The notes beneath the pieces are model-generated. The model saw nothing but the letters and a program-made list of their open reading frames with translations. It had not been told where the DNA came from and ran no database searches. A DNA stretch of 61,769 bases from IMG/VR virus record IMGVR_UViG_3300045999_008136, positions 1 through 61,769 of that record; one strand, 5' to 3'. This DNA is from a virus. Positions 1-8,787 of the stretch are shown here, in pieces; positions within the stretch are counted from its first letter, which is position 1, and each line of letters begins with the position of its first letter. The position numbers and the translations under genes are program-made.

Positions 1-1
1 G

Positions 2-124
2 GATCGTTTCGTCTGCCATTTCCTACCCCTTAAACTGCGCCGCCTTCGAGCTTTTTCATGAGCTTGTACATGCGCGCCGCGCCTTTGCGGCGACTTCCGC
101 CGCCGGCATTGCGAACAGCCTTGG
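2..124. repeat. Terminal direct repeat, left copy
   Basis: These 123 bases recur exactly at the right end of the window (61646-61768). The flanking bases differ at both ends (base 1 against 61645, base 125 against 61769). Joining the copies leaves the 768-aa gene and the 766-aa gene intact and correctly spaced, so the contig is best read as one circular or circularly permuted genome of about 61,644 bp. A short overlap of this kind is usual when an assembler closes a circle; it is not evidence of a biological terminal repeat. Confidence 0.9.
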
Positions 125-2336
125 CAGTAAAGACAAACTCCCCGTCGGAGAGCATAGCTGGAATGTCATCCGAAGTCCCCGTGCCAGGGCCGTTGATTGG
201 GCCGTTTTTGCGCGGGAAATACGTCGGCTGGGGCTGGCCGCCCTTGGCCAAGCGCTGCGGACGGCCGTCCGGTCCGTAAATCAGCGGCACGCCATACAGG
301 CCGGCCACGTTGTAGGGCTGCGCCACGCCGCCGGGGCTTTGCGTGATGCCGCCGGGCATGACCATCCCCGGCCGACCAGTGGGAATGGAGGCATAAGACG
401 GCGTCTCGACGATCGGGTTTCTTGGCGGGTTGGGGGGCACGTAGCCAAGGTCTAGACCACCAGAAAACTTGCTTGGGTTGTCCCGGATGTAGTCGTCACC
501 GGTGTAGTTGCGGTTGAAGGCAGGGTTCTGATTGGCGGGCTCGCCTTTCATTCCGCCAAATGCGGCTGTTGCAGCCAGGCCGGCACCCATCAGCGGGCCG
601 TACTTGCGCAAAAGGCCGGCATCTGCGGGCAGGCCAGGCCGGTCCGGGGAAAGGTACTCGCCGTAGAGGTCCTTGGCCCCGGTGGTCATCCGATCGAGGA
701 AACCTGGAGGCTCTCCTTTGCCGAATTCGGGATCAAGAGCATAGTTCCTCGGATTGGGGGACGGGCCCATCATGTCCGGGCCGGGACCTGCCGCGGCAGC
801 AGGTGCCCCTGGGGCAGCACCTGGCGCTCCTGGGGCCGCTGCGGCGCCTGTAGTCGGCGCCCCAGATGCCGCCCCAATCATGTCGGGGCTCGCCCTAAAG
901 CCATTAAGCCCGAGGCCTGAAGTGGCCCTGGGCGGTGCTAGGCTGTAGTCGATAGGGGCGTCTGGTTTAGCGCCAAAAGTGTAACTGTCAGCGTCAAGAA
1001 AACCGCCTCTCAAGCGGAATCCGGGAGCGGCACGGTCCGAAGCCCCTGCGTTAAAGTCTTCAAAGCCGTAGTTTGCCGGGCTGTAGTTGGCAGCCTTAGC
1101 GGCCAACATATCCTGCGCAGTGCCGGCGGGACCAACAGGGCCCGTGGGCCCTGCTTCGCCAATCGCGCTGGGGCTTCCAAACCTGTCAGTGCCCGTGGCA
1201 GGCGTGCCGCTTCCCCCTTCGGCCTTCAAAATATCTTCCTTGGTCACTCTTCCTTCAGCGATCAGGCCCGAGTTCCGCGCTCCTTGCATGGCGCCCGCTG
1301 TCGCGCCTGACGTCAGGCCCATCCTCAAGGCATCTTGCGTGCTCATGCCGCCCAGTTTGCCGATGCCAGCGGCGATGACGCCAGTGGAAAAGCCCGTGTT
1401 CAGGGCGCTTCCTGCAAGGCCTGGCATGTATTTGCCGACCGCTGCCAGGGGATTGGTGCCCATGATGGTTCCGCCACCGCCAATGTAGCCCATGGCGCCG
1501 GAGATCAAGGCCTCTTTGAGCGAGCCGCCCCCTGCCAGGGTTACAGTACCAGAAGCCAATGCGGCAGTGCCAGCAGGGCCCATGAACGCTCCAATGGCCG
1601 TTGGCCCGAGGACCGTGGCCAACGCAACAGTGGCAATGATCCGCCCGATGGGGCTCTTTGCGATCTTCTTGACCACGTTGGCCACGGACTTGAAGGCTTT
1701 CCCAATGGCCTTGAAAGCCTTCTTTATGAAGAACTCGGGAAGGCCTGTCACAGGGTTGATCGTCCCCGAGCCGCCGCGGCTGCGCAGCAGCTCGGCCTCT
1801 TCCGGGGTGATGTGCGCCAACATGCTGTCGCCGTTTCGGCCCTGAGAGGCCAGGTACGAAGCGACATCTGCAAGACCGCCCTCGGCCATGCCGATCGGTG
1901 CCAGCCCCTCAACGGTGGGGGACATCTGCATGGGCTCCATGGCCCCTTGGCCACGCATCGACTGCATCTCATTGAGCACAATCAAGAGCGTGCCCATGAA
2001 CTCAGGGTCGTACTGGTCGGGCAGGTCCCCCTGCTCAACAATGCCCTCTTGGATCAACTGCTGAAGGACTTGGTCGTACTTGCCGGGGTTCTGGCTGAGG
2101 TACTCCACCACCTCCAAGAGGGTGTCGATCTCCTCTTGGGTCAGTTGCAGATCACCAATGGCTTCCTGGACGACCTGTTTGGAAGCTATTTGGTCCCCGG
2201 GGTTGACCATGCCAAGGGCAGTCTGAGCGGCGTCGTAGGACTCGGCGCTGGTGACTGTGAGCGGCTGCTGGTTTTGGGCCTCTTCGGCCGGCATGTCCAT
2301 GCCGCCAGGCAGGGCCATGATTCCTTCATTTGCCAT
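30..2336 (-). CDS. Large virion-associated protein (768 aa)
   Basis: This is probably a structural or internal virion protein of unknown exact role. Residues 1-150 are acidic and helical. Residues 166-203 hold a module (G-x-x-GD..LA....PEE.ELL...GGSGT.NP.TGLPEFF) that also occurs in the 1599-aa protein at 23512-28311. It is followed by a basic helix rich in KKAFKAIGKAFK and hydrophobic Gly/Ala stretches (about 230-330) that could insert into membranes. The middle is Pro/Ala/Gly-rich. The C-terminus carries a TSDDIPAMLSDGEFV motif, known to me from other uncultured phage structural proteins. The gene lies 10 bp downstream of the 766-aa gene once the circle is closed. An ejection-protein role is inference. 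Confidence 0.8.
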   Translation of the reverse strand: MANEGIMALPGGMDMPAEEAQNQQPLTVTSAESYDAAQTALGMVNPGDQIASKQVVQEAIGDLQLTQEEIDTLLEVVEYLSQNPGKYDQVLQQLIQEGIVEQGDLPDQYDPEFMGTLLIVLNEMQSMRGQGAMEPMQMSPTVEGLAPIGMAEGGLADVASYLASQGRNGDSMLAHITPEEAELLRSRGGSGTINPVTGLPEFFIKKAFKAIGKAFKSVANVVKKIAKSPIGRIIATVALATVLGPTAIGAFMGPAGTAALASGTVTLAGGGSLKEALISGAMGYIGGGGTIMGTNPLAAVGKYMPGLAGSALNTGFSTGVIAAGIGKLGGMSTQDALRMGLTSGATAGAMQGARNSGLIAEGRVTKEDILKAEGGSGTPATGTDRFGSPSAIGEAGPTGPVGPAGTAQDMLAAKAANYSPANYGFEDFNAGASDRAAPGFRLRGGFLDADSYTFGAKPDAPIDYSLAPPRATSGLGLNGFRASPDMIGAASGAPTTGAAAAPGAPGAAPGAPAAAAGPGPDMMGPSPNPRNYALDPEFGKGEPPGFLDRMTTGAKDLYGEYLSPDRPGLPADAGLLRKYGPLMGAGLAATAAFGGMKGEPANQNPAFNRNYTGDDYIRDNPSKFSGGLDLGYVPPNPPRNPIVETPSYASIPTGRPGMVMPGGITQSPGGVAQPYNVAGLYGVPLIYGPDGRPQRLAKGGQPQPTYFPRKNGPINGPGTGTSDDIPAMLSDGEFVFTAKAVRNAGGGSRRKGAARMYKLMKKLEGGAV
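1728..1841 (-). repeat. GGSGT/TGLPEFF protein module, copy in the 768-aa protein
   Basis: The 38-codon segment (residues 166-203) aligns without gaps to residues 212-249 of the 1599-aa protein (27565-27678). Shared residues include GD, LA, PE, ELL, GGSGT, NP and TGLPEFF. In both proteins it is followed by a basic helix. It may be a common targeting or cleavage segment; its function is unknown. Confidence 0.75.
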
Positions 2337-2441
2337 GATGGTCCTTTCCGATTTGTGCCAAAGGCCTCAAGGGCCGCGCGCCGGGAAAGGACGCGATGAT
2401 GGCCGAAATTATCCAACAAGAGGGGGCGTTTTGTCCACTCA

Positions 2442-2768
2442 TTACGTGCGGTCCGATTCCAGATACGACAGGTAAAAGTGGGCGCCGGCAAGACTTGACG
2501 TCACCCTCAACACGTCCCCCGCCTCCAAGACGCAGGGAATGCCGTTGAACACGTCAAAAGTCGTGTTGACCGTCAATGCGCGGTCCTTCTGCAGGTAATA
2601 GGTCGTTCCCGTGCCCGTGTGGGTGACGGTGATTGAGGTCACGCCGGCGCCGACGTTTGTCACGCGCAGGGAGCGCACAACGGCGGAGTTCGCCGCCGGC
2701 ACGGTGTAAAGGGCTGTCTCCGTGGAGGCCGCCGGGATGACGAATTTGCGCAGGTACTTGTTTGCCAC
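2442..2768 (-). CDS. Small beta-rich virion protein (108 aa)
   Basis: A 108-aa protein of alternating Val/Thr/Ser strands with no charged core, ending in YLSYLESDRT. It looks like a beta-sandwich head or tail decoration protein. It lies 9 bp after the 470-aa fibre-like gene in the same direction and before the 768-aa gene, so it belongs to the late virion operon. No catalytic motif is visible. The family is not recognised by name. Confidence 0.75.
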   Translation of the reverse strand: MANKYLRKFVIPAASTETALYTVPAANSAVVRSLRVTNVGAGVTSITVTHTGTGTTYYLQKDRALTVNTTFDVFNGIPCVLEAGDVLRVTSSLAGAHFYLSYLESDRT

Positions 2769-2777
2769 GGTTTTCTC

Positions 2778-4190
2778 CTATCGACTGATCTCTTCCCAGT
2801 CCACTGAGCCAAGAACTTGATCTCCGTTGGATGCAGAAGTGCAGGCCAGAGTCAGTTCATATGGGGTGGCCGTAAAAGGTTGGCGTTCAAGCTGGTTGGC
2901 AAACAATGCTTCTTTGAGAATGTCAACGCTGCTTGAGCCTTGGTTTGATCCTTGGAAGAACCCCGTAGCCAAAATACGCCCGCCGGTACTTGAGAAAGCA
3001 GTGCCAGTGATGTTGTATTCCACCGCAGAATTTGTTCCGGCGCTTACCCATGTGCCGCCAGTTGTCGCGCCCTGCACAACAACTTCCCATTTGTAGTTGG
3101 CATTGTTTGTAATCCCAAGGAGGGAAATTGCCGTCAGGATAACAACGGCGTCAAGTCTTGCGGTTTTCAGGCGTATAGACACCACGGGATAAAAGGTGCC
3201 CGCCGTAGTCAATGTTTTTGGTGTGGTAATCGTTGTACCGGCTGATTGCTGTGCTCCAGCAAGCTGATAGCCACCTTCAGAGATCACCGTTGAGCAGACC
3301 TGCTTGAGCGTACTGGCGCTGGCTGTAGCCGCCGTGTTTTCCATCTCATAGCGCAGTGGCAGAGATGCCGTTGTGATGTACGTTGTGGTGACCAGGTTGG
3401 CGTGATCAAAGTTGTGTGCCGGGACAAACGTCCCGTTGATGATGAAGCCAGTACGCACCGTGCCCAAGCCCAGCCATTCCACGTCCATGTACAGAATTTG
3501 AGCTTTGGATGTGTCCAACGTCAGCCCAGACGGGCCGGTGCCGTTAAGGGGGTCCTGGTTCCAGTTGGCCTGCGCTACCCTGGTATTGGTCAAAACGCCC
3601 GTCACACTGCTGCGCTCGACCATGTAGTTGGTGGTGCCGTCGCGCTCAAAGTAGATGCCGTTGGCAGCGCCGTAATAGCCAACACGCTGGCGTAGGCCGG
3701 CTTGGGCGGTGCCCATAACAAACGTGCTCATGACCAGTAGGCTTTTGCCCGGCTGATAGGAAAACACCTTGATGGTTTCGCGGGTGACTTGATCGCCGCT
3801 GGCAGTACCCACGGTCAAGTTGACCAAGCCTTCATTTGCGCTGAACGTGGCGGCAGCGGTGCCGGTGGTGCTGGTTGCCCACAGGTTGTTGTCGGCAAAA
3901 CGGTGGGACGAGTCAAACAGCGTGAACGGGTTGCTGACCCTCAGTCTTCCAAAGGCATCCAGGTTGGTCCCTCCGATAGAGACCGGTACGGGCATTCCGC
4001 TTGTATCCATAAATCCTCCGCCATCTCCATACCACGCGAACGCCGAATCCTTGTCCTCGGTGACCACGGGAGAGTACGTGTTGTTGAGCTGAAAAATGAC
4101 CTGCTCAAGCGAACGCACAAGCTGGTTGAACTGGGCGGCATCGTATTCCAACGATGCGTTGGGTAAGCGGACGTTGTTGATCTTGCTCAT
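2778..4190 (-). CDS. Putative tail or head fibre protein (470 aa)
   Basis: This protein is rich in Ser, Thr, Asn and Gly, with a short helical N-terminus (residues 15-40) followed by an extended beta-rich body. That is typical of fibre, spike or appendage proteins. It contains lectin-like or jelly-roll-like stretches such as YGAANGIYFERDG, but no identifiable enzymatic motif. Its start codon overlaps the stop of the gp10-like gene (ATGA), which places it in the tail module. A receptor-binding or base-of-tail role is inference from composition and context. Confidence 0.7.
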   Translation of the reverse strand: MSKINNVRLPNASLEYDAAQFNQLVRSLEQVIFQLNNTYSPVVTEDKDSAFAWYGDGGGFMDTSGMPVPVSIGGTNLDAFGRLRVSNPFTLFDSSHRFADNNLWATSTTGTAAATFSANEGLVNLTVGTASGDQVTRETIKVFSYQPGKSLLVMSTFVMGTAQAGLRQRVGYYGAANGIYFERDGTTNYMVERSSVTGVLTNTRVAQANWNQDPLNGTGPSGLTLDTSKAQILYMDVEWLGLGTVRTGFIINGTFVPAHNFDHANLVTTTYITTASLPLRYEMENTAATASASTLKQVCSTVISEGGYQLAGAQQSAGTTITTPKTLTTAGTFYPVVSIRLKTARLDAVVILTAISLLGITNNANYKWEVVVQGATTGGTWVSAGTNSAVEYNITGTAFSSTGGRILATGFFQGSNQGSSSVDILKEALFANQLERQPFTATPYELTLACTSASNGDQVLGSVDWEEISR

Positions 4191-6037
4191 CGGAAACCGT
4201 CCGATTGAATGTCAACACGCATTGTTCCGAATCGCCAGAAGCTGTTCAGCTCAGTGCTTTCAATGCGCAACTGCACCTGCCTGCCGCGGGCGCGCGTGCT
4301 GACGAATTCCGTGTCTGGAGCGATGACGTATGGGTCCAGCGAGCTGGCCACAGCAGGGGCCTGTGGGTAGGGCCGCAGGCGCAGGTGCACGGTGAGGTTG
4401 CCGACCTGGCGCTTGAAGTCCGGAATGAACTTCTGCATCAGCACCATGTTGTCACCTTCGCCAATGTCGAAGTACCCTGAGTACACGTATGCGTCAATGG
4501 GCTCACCATTGCCGTTGACACCCTCCTCTTGACTGAACAGCTTGCTGCGGCCAGGCGTGAGGCCGTAGATGGTCGTCAAGGTCGCGGTGGTGGCCGTGCT
4601 GTCGTATTCCGTTGCCAAGGGCTTGTCAAAGGTGCCGATGTCCGTCCAAGCCGTGCGCGCCATGGTGCCGATCGACCAGACGTTCTCAAGGTAGTTGTAC
4701 GTGACAAAGCGGTTGATGTAGTCGCTGCTCAAGGTCGGGTAGTACCACGTCACCTCGTTGAACTGGGTGTTGATGCCCACGTTCACGGACTCTGCCTGGA
4801 CGATGTTCAGGTCCTGGAAGACGTAGTCCTGCACAGTGCAGGCGATCTTCTTAACCGAGCCGTCAAAGACAAAGAAGGCGTCCTTGCTCATCCAGTACGC
4901 CACGCCGTTGACGTCCGCCGCGGCGTGAGGCCCGATGATGCCGCAGTTGGCGCCAAGCTGCTGGAAGCCAAAGGTGTAGGGGGGCCCCAGGTACTGCTGG
5001 CCATGCAGCGACGTGTCCGTCCAGATCAAAATCTGGCCGCGCGAGCGCAGCGCGGAGATGATCTCGTTGCCGTCCGTGAGCCGTTGTCCGCCAGCCGTGT
5101 TGGTGGCAGAGGGCACAAACTGGTTGATGTCCTCTTGGTTGGAGAAGCGGACAAACATCGGGTCCTGGGTGCTTGGGCTGCCGATCGTGGACTCCGTGCC
5201 AAAGCACACCAGGTGGCGGTCCGGCGTTGAGACCAGCGCGAACTTGCTTTTAGTGGGCGCCCCTGCAACGATCGCGGCCCGCGTGCCGAGGCCCCCGTTT
5301 GGACTCCACGAATAGATGGGCCCGTCGATGAGCTGCAGCAGCAGGTCCTGGCCAAAGTTGTCGAACTGCCAGAGCTGGGCAATCAGCGCCAGCGAGGCCG
5401 AGGGAGGCCGTGGTGTGCCCCAGGTGCTCAAGCCCCACGTGCCGGTGCCCCAACCGAAGTCGGCAAAGCTCTTGTCCGCGCCGACGTTTATCTGGAAGGC
5501 CGCTGTTGCCGTGCCGGCCGCTGTTGCCGTTGAGGTCGCCGCGGTCGGCGAGAGGATGGTGAACTCAGTGGAGCTGATGACATTTTGAATCTCAAACTCG
5601 TTTTGAAGGTCCGCGTTCGGGATGCCGCCAGGGTTGCCAGTGACGGCGCTGAAGGTGACAAAGTCCCCGTCTACTGCGCCGTGGCCCGAGCAATTGACGG
5701 TCACGGTGGTCGATCCGTTAACCGTGTCAAACGTGACGGAGTCCGTCTTGCGAATGGGGGTGATATCGGCCCACGTGCCGCCATAGAAGACGTAGACCTT
5801 GCGGTTTGTGCCCAAGGCCGCGTAGGGCGCCCCGTCCAGTGCATTCCACGTGAAGATGTCGCTGACAGAGCCTACGAAGCTGCTAGAGGTTGCGCTGAAA
5901 AGCTCCCAGCCTCCCATCTTCTCAGGTAGGCCGTAGCGAAACCGGACATAGTCGGAGTCCACCCAGCCACCTTCGGCGCCGTACTCAGTGTTTTGCTTGT
6001 CAACACCAGGCTTGAGAAAAAGTCGCAGAAGTGGCAT
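4187..6037 (-). CDS. P22 gp10-like tail accessory / DNA stabilisation protein (616 aa)
   Basis: The N-terminus holds a segment (VRFRYGLPEKMGGWE) typical of the packaged-DNA stabilisation or tail hub proteins of P22-type podoviruses. The rest is predicted to be beta-propeller-like, with repeated W, YW and DG motifs (for example GVAYWMSKDAFFVFDG and VTWYYPTLSSDYINRFVTYNY). Family knowledge: such proteins close the portal-tail channel after packaging. The protein is somewhat longer than P22 gp10. It overlaps the downstream fibre gene by 4 bp. Together with the gp4-like proteins at 13.6-15.3 kb it supports a short-tailed virion. Confidence 0.7.
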   Translation of the reverse strand: MPLLRLFLKPGVDKQNTEYGAEGGWVDSDYVRFRYGLPEKMGGWELFSATSSSFVGSVSDIFTWNALDGAPYAALGTNRKVYVFYGGTWADITPIRKTDSVTFDTVNGSTTVTVNCSGHGAVDGDFVTFSAVTGNPGGIPNADLQNEFEIQNVISSTEFTILSPTAATSTATAAGTATAAFQINVGADKSFADFGWGTGTWGLSTWGTPRPPSASLALIAQLWQFDNFGQDLLLQLIDGPIYSWSPNGGLGTRAAIVAGAPTKSKFALVSTPDRHLVCFGTESTIGSPSTQDPMFVRFSNQEDINQFVPSATNTAGGQRLTDGNEIISALRSRGQILIWTDTSLHGQQYLGPPYTFGFQQLGANCGIIGPHAAADVNGVAYWMSKDAFFVFDGSVKKIACTVQDYVFQDLNIVQAESVNVGINTQFNEVTWYYPTLSSDYINRFVTYNYLENVWSIGTMARTAWTDIGTFDKPLATEYDSTATTATLTTIYGLTPGRSKLFSQEEGVNGNGEPIDAYVYSGYFDIGEGDNMVLMQKFIPDFKRQVGNLTVHLRLRPYPQAPAVASSLDPYVIAPDTEFVSTRARGRQVQLRIESTELNSFWRFGTMRVDIQSDGFR

Positions 6038-6046
6038 GTGCTTACC

Positions 6047-6487
6047 TTATCGAATTGGGCCGCCCACGAGCCACGCATCGCAAGTGCGGTCGCCAGCACA
6101 CTTGAAGTGGAAGAGCTCGCAGTAGCCCAGATTGGCCGCGCCAATGACGTCATCGGCGTAGCTCTTGTGCTCTCCGGCGTCTTCCTTTTCGATGCCCTGA
6201 GCCATCCACTTGAGCATCTCAGGGGTCTGGATGAAGGCGCCGCAGTTGCCACAGCGGGCCTTCTTGGCCTCGGCCACTGTGGTCTCCCACATGTCGGCCT
6301 TGCCTTGCCAAAAAACACGCGATTCGGACTCTGGGTTAAGCGGGCCGTAGCCGTACTCTTTGATGGCGTTGTTGCGGTTTTTGAGGTTGACGTGGATATC
6401 CACCACAGCCTCAGGAGCGCCTTTTGTGCCCCGCTCATAGGCCTGGCGGATGCCCTGTGCGATCGCGTCCTTTTTGACCGTGGCCAT
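6047..6487 (-). CDS. Cysteine-rich conserved phage protein (146 aa)
   Basis: The C-terminal half contains RCGNCGAF, then GYCELFHFKC, then RTCDAWLVGGP. This pattern of four to five cysteines resembles small iron-sulphur (high-potential type) or zinc sites seen in conserved proteins of uncultured phages. The N-terminus is helical. It lies 9 bp upstream of the gp10-like gene and 2 bp after the basic 53-aa gene. Metal binding is inferred from spacing only, and the virion role is unknown. Confidence 0.75.
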   Translation of the reverse strand: MATVKKDAIAQGIRQAYERGTKGAPEAVVDIHVNLKNRNNAIKEYGYGPLNPESESRVFWQGKADMWETTVAEAKKARCGNCGAFIQTPEMLKWMAQGIEKEDAGEHKSYADDVIGAANLGYCELFHFKCAGDRTCDAWLVGGPIR

Positions 6488-6489
6488 GG

Positions 6490-6651
6490 TCAGCCCTTAC
6501 GCGCCGCGCGCATGTTGTCGACCAGGTTCGGATAGGGGCGGCCAGCCTTCTTGGCCGCGCTTTTGGCAGCGGCCTTCTTGGCGGGGGTCAGGGCCTTTGG
6601 TTTGCCCAAGCCTTTTGGCCGTTTCTTGTCCCAGACGGGGGTGCTTTTCAT
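6490..6651 (-). CDS. Small basic Lys/Ala-rich protein (53 aa)
   Basis: The start ATG at 6651 begins MKSTPVWDKKRPKG. The centre is an Ala/Lys stretch (AKKAAAKSAAKK) like histone H1 tails, followed by GRPYPNLVDNMRAARKG. A nucleic-acid-binding or DNA-condensing virion role is plausible but unproven. Upstream frame extensions lack a good start. The gene sits between the endolysin and the cysteine-rich protein in the late operon. Confidence 0.65.
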   Translation of the reverse strand: MKSTPVWDKKRPKGLGKPKALTPAKKAAAKSAAKKAGRPYPNLVDNMRAARKG

Positions 6652-6668
6652 GGGTCGGTCTCCTGTGG

Positions 6669-7187
6669 TCATGAAGATAGGAAAAGGGCGCGTTCGTCCT
6701 TGCGGCGGCGCTCCAGGCCCGGCAACACTTTGCCGCCACCCTTGTTCCAGAGCAAAAAGGCATCTGCCGCACCCTCCCATTCTCCGCGATTTGCTTTGAT
6801 ACGGATAGAGCTGCGCTGGAGGTTTCCTAGCCCAAAATTGAAGGAAATACTGACCAAAGCGTCAAAGCGGCCTTGACGGCTAGCACTGCCGGGAACAAGT
6901 CGAAGAACACCCCGTTCAAAAGACGCGACATCAGCCGCGAATAGTTCGTCGATTTCCTGCTTTGTCCAGACACGGTTGTCCTCCGGCTTGAGCGGCATTT
7001 CCTTGCGGATCATCGGGATATCGGCCTTGGTCTTGCCCTCTGGCCGCATCATAGGGAGCCTGATCTGCTCTTGGTACAGCACATGGCCGTAGCCAATGGT
7101 CCAAATGTGCGCTGGGCACAGGTACGGGCGGGTTCTGTACCCCTCGTACTTGTGCATCAAGTCAGCGCCGACCTTGCTCAGTTTCAC
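6669..7187 (-). CDS. Endolysin, GH24 (T4-type) lysozyme (172 aa)
   Basis: A muramidase that cleaves the glycan backbone of peptidoglycan at lysis. The triad appears as E-x8-C-x5-T in KYEGYRTRPYLC followed by PAHIWTIGYGH; Cys replaces the T4 Asp, a known variant in lambdoid and P21-type enzymes. The C-terminal part (RRRKDERALF) also fits the family. I chose the GTG at 7187: it overlaps the upstream stop as GTGA and has GGAG six bases upstream. The TTG at 7199 lacks usable spacing. There is no signal peptide, so export depends on the adjacent holin candidate. Confidence 0.88.
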   Translation of the reverse strand: MKLSKVGADLMHKYEGYRTRPYLCPAHIWTIGYGHVLYQEQIRLPMMRPEGKTKADIPMIRKEMPLKPEDNRVWTKQEIDELFAADVASFERGVLRLVPGSASRQGRFDALVSISFNFGLGNLQRSSIRIKANRGEWEGAADAFLLWNKGGGKVLPGLERRRKDERALFLSS

Positions 7188-7687
7188 TTTTTGCTCCAAG
7201 TCCTAGACCCAAACCAAAATCCCAGAATTCCGCCCAACATGGCCATCTCGTCGCTGGAGAAGATCAAGTCGGAGTACTTGACGACATCGTCGATGTTGGT
7301 GATCAGGGTGGGATGGTTCCACAGGTAGACCGCCATGAAGGCGTTGATGAGCACCAGTTCCAACACGAAGATGTACGTCACTGTGGGGCGTACCGTGCCG
7401 ACATAGCTGGCCACCCACTGGCTGGCCTTCTCCAGCACCTTCTCGTCGTGCTTGAGAGCGGCCTCGGTCATCTGCGCTTCGGTCTGCATCATGACCTGGT
7501 CGGTGCGGATTTCTTCGATCTTCTGCTGGGCGGCGTAGCCCTGCGCGGCCAAGGCCAGCTCACGTTCGTTCTGCATCCGGGCAAGGGCCAGCTCATGCTG
7601 CTGGTCAGACTTGTTCTGGAAGTACTCAAGCAGTTTGGGCAGGCCGCTGATCAACAGGCCGCCGAGAGTCGAAATCAGTGAAAGCAT
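7184..7687 (-). CDS. Putative holin (167 aa, three hydrophobic segments)
   Basis: There is a hydrophobic N-terminal segment (about residues 3-20), a long charged coiled coil (about 25-95), then two membrane segments (about 103-122 and 148-165) around a conserved VRPTVTYIFVLELVLINAF stretch. This resembles three-TM holins of the gene-transfer-agent type. It is translationally coupled to the endolysin (GTGA overlap) and to the upstream membrane protein (TAATG). The holin assignment rests on topology and position; a spanin or injection role is possible. Confidence 0.65.
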   Translation of the reverse strand: MLSLISTLGGLLISGLPKLLEYFQNKSDQQHELALARMQNERELALAAQGYAAQQKIEEIRTDQVMMQTEAQMTEAALKHDEKVLEKASQWVASYVGTVRPTVTYIFVLELVLINAFMAVYLWNHPTLITNIDDVVKYSDLIFSSDEMAMLGGILGFWFGSRTWSKK

Positions 7688-8301
7688 TACCCACCCCTTT
7701 TAGTTAATATTGCGCTGGCAATCTCCAGCATAAATCGAGTTTGCTCCAGGTTTGCTGGCTGCGTTGCCCAACCGACTGTAACCTGTCCCACGAAGCGATG
7801 CGAGTCCGGTGGGACGCTGACACGACATGTGTACGTCACACCCTTCTCAAGATACCAAAGCCCAACTTCTGACTGGGCGTAACGGTACTCGCCACACGGG
7901 ATTTCGTTGGTCATCAGCTTGACCACGTCCGCGTTATTCGACGAGTTGTGTGTGAACAGGCCGACGTCGATGTCCTCAATCGTCTTGTCTCGCCCGTCCT
8001 TGGTGTAGGCCCTGTAGAGCGTCCGGGAGTTGAACAGGGGATTGACTTTGAAGATTGCCACCACCGTTGCGCCGGTCTGCTTGAAGAGCATCGTTGCTGC
8101 GTCATCGGCCCGGTCTGTTCGTATCTCCGGCAGCTTCTGCGACTCCCTATAGGCGTCGCGGATGAATTCCTGGCTCTCGTACAGGGCGTAGCCCGCAAAC
8201 GCAACCACCGCCATCAGGATCACCGCAAACAGCTTGAACGGTGAGTCCACATACCCCAGAACCTTGTCAAGGGTGGTGTTGGCGTTGAGCTTCTCGGTCA
8301 T
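7687..8301 (-). CDS. Membrane-anchored protein of the lysis region (204 aa)
   Basis: One transmembrane segment at about residues 22-42 (KLFAVILMAVVAFAGYALYE) precedes a soluble domain of about 155 residues with two cysteines that could form a disulphide (PCGEYRY and TYTCRVSVP). That topology suggests a periplasmic domain. It overlaps both neighbours by a few bases and lies in the lysis cassette. A lysis accessory or superinfection function is possible. No named family is recognised. Confidence 0.65.
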   Translation of the reverse strand: MTEKLNANTTLDKVLGYVDSPFKLFAVILMAVVAFAGYALYESQEFIRDAYRESQKLPEIRTDRADDAATMLFKQTGATVVAIFKVNPLFNSRTLYRAYTKDGRDKTIEDIDVGLFTHNSSNNADVVKLMTNEIPCGEYRYAQSEVGLWYLEKGVTYTCRVSVPPDSHRFVGQVTVGWATQPANLEQTRFMLEIASAILTKRGG

Positions 8302-8777
8302 ATCTGCCGCTGCCCCAGCTCGACTATGAAGTAGACGGTCAGGCCAAGAACGAACACCGTAGTCAGGGCGGTGATGCCGATCAAGAACATGTCGTCGATT
8401 TCAGCCTGGCGGCGCTTTGCCTCTGCCTTGCGCTTGCCTTCAGCACGCGCCGCATCGGCCTCCATCTGCTTGGCACGGGCGGTGATTCGGACCCACACGT
8501 CCATTTTATTGCTCTGGAAAAAGAGCATCTTGACGGATTCTTCAAATTCCCTGGCCTGCTCCAGAGCAAGCTCAAGCTCCAATGCTTTGCCAAGTGCCGA
8601 CCCCTTAAATCCACCGGTTTTGGCCTTTTCAACGACCTCAATGGCCTGGGCCTTGGCGTCAAAGTACTGACCTAAAACGGGCCCCAATGACTGCACATCC
8701 TGCACAGTCTTGACGGCCTTTTTGACCAGGTTGACCGCAGAAGAGACGGCAGCAAGGGCGGTGATTGGGTCGATCAT
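8298..8777 (-). CDS. Helical protein with C-terminal TM segment (159 aa)
   Basis: The start at 8777 (MIDPITALAAVSSAV) avoids an unlikely arginine-rich extension. The body is a long coiled coil (about residues 60-125, with ARAEGKRKAEAKRRQAE), followed by one TM helix (about 133-153, IGITALTTVFVLGLTVYFIV). The N-terminus is amphipathic and Ala/Val-rich. It could be a spanin-like or holin-accessory protein, or a membrane-active virion protein. It overlaps the next gene by 4 bp. Confidence 0.65.
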   Translation of the reverse strand: MIDPITALAAVSSAVNLVKKAVKTVQDVQSLGPVLGQYFDAKAQAIEVVEKAKTGGFKGSALGKALELELALEQAREFEESVKMLFFQSNKMDVWVRITARAKQMEADAARAEGKRKAEAKRRQAEIDDMFLIGITALTTVFVLGLTVYFIVELGQRQI

Positions 8778-8787
8778 GGCTTCCTGA

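Noticed and set aside
1335-2399. Long plus-strand frames opposite the large minus-strand virion genes (for example 1335-2399, 21118-22836, 53981-55861, 59522-60775)
   Set aside because: GC-rich coding DNA gives open antisense frames. They lack ribosome-binding sites, have arginine- or leucine-skewed composition and lie fully opposite better genes.
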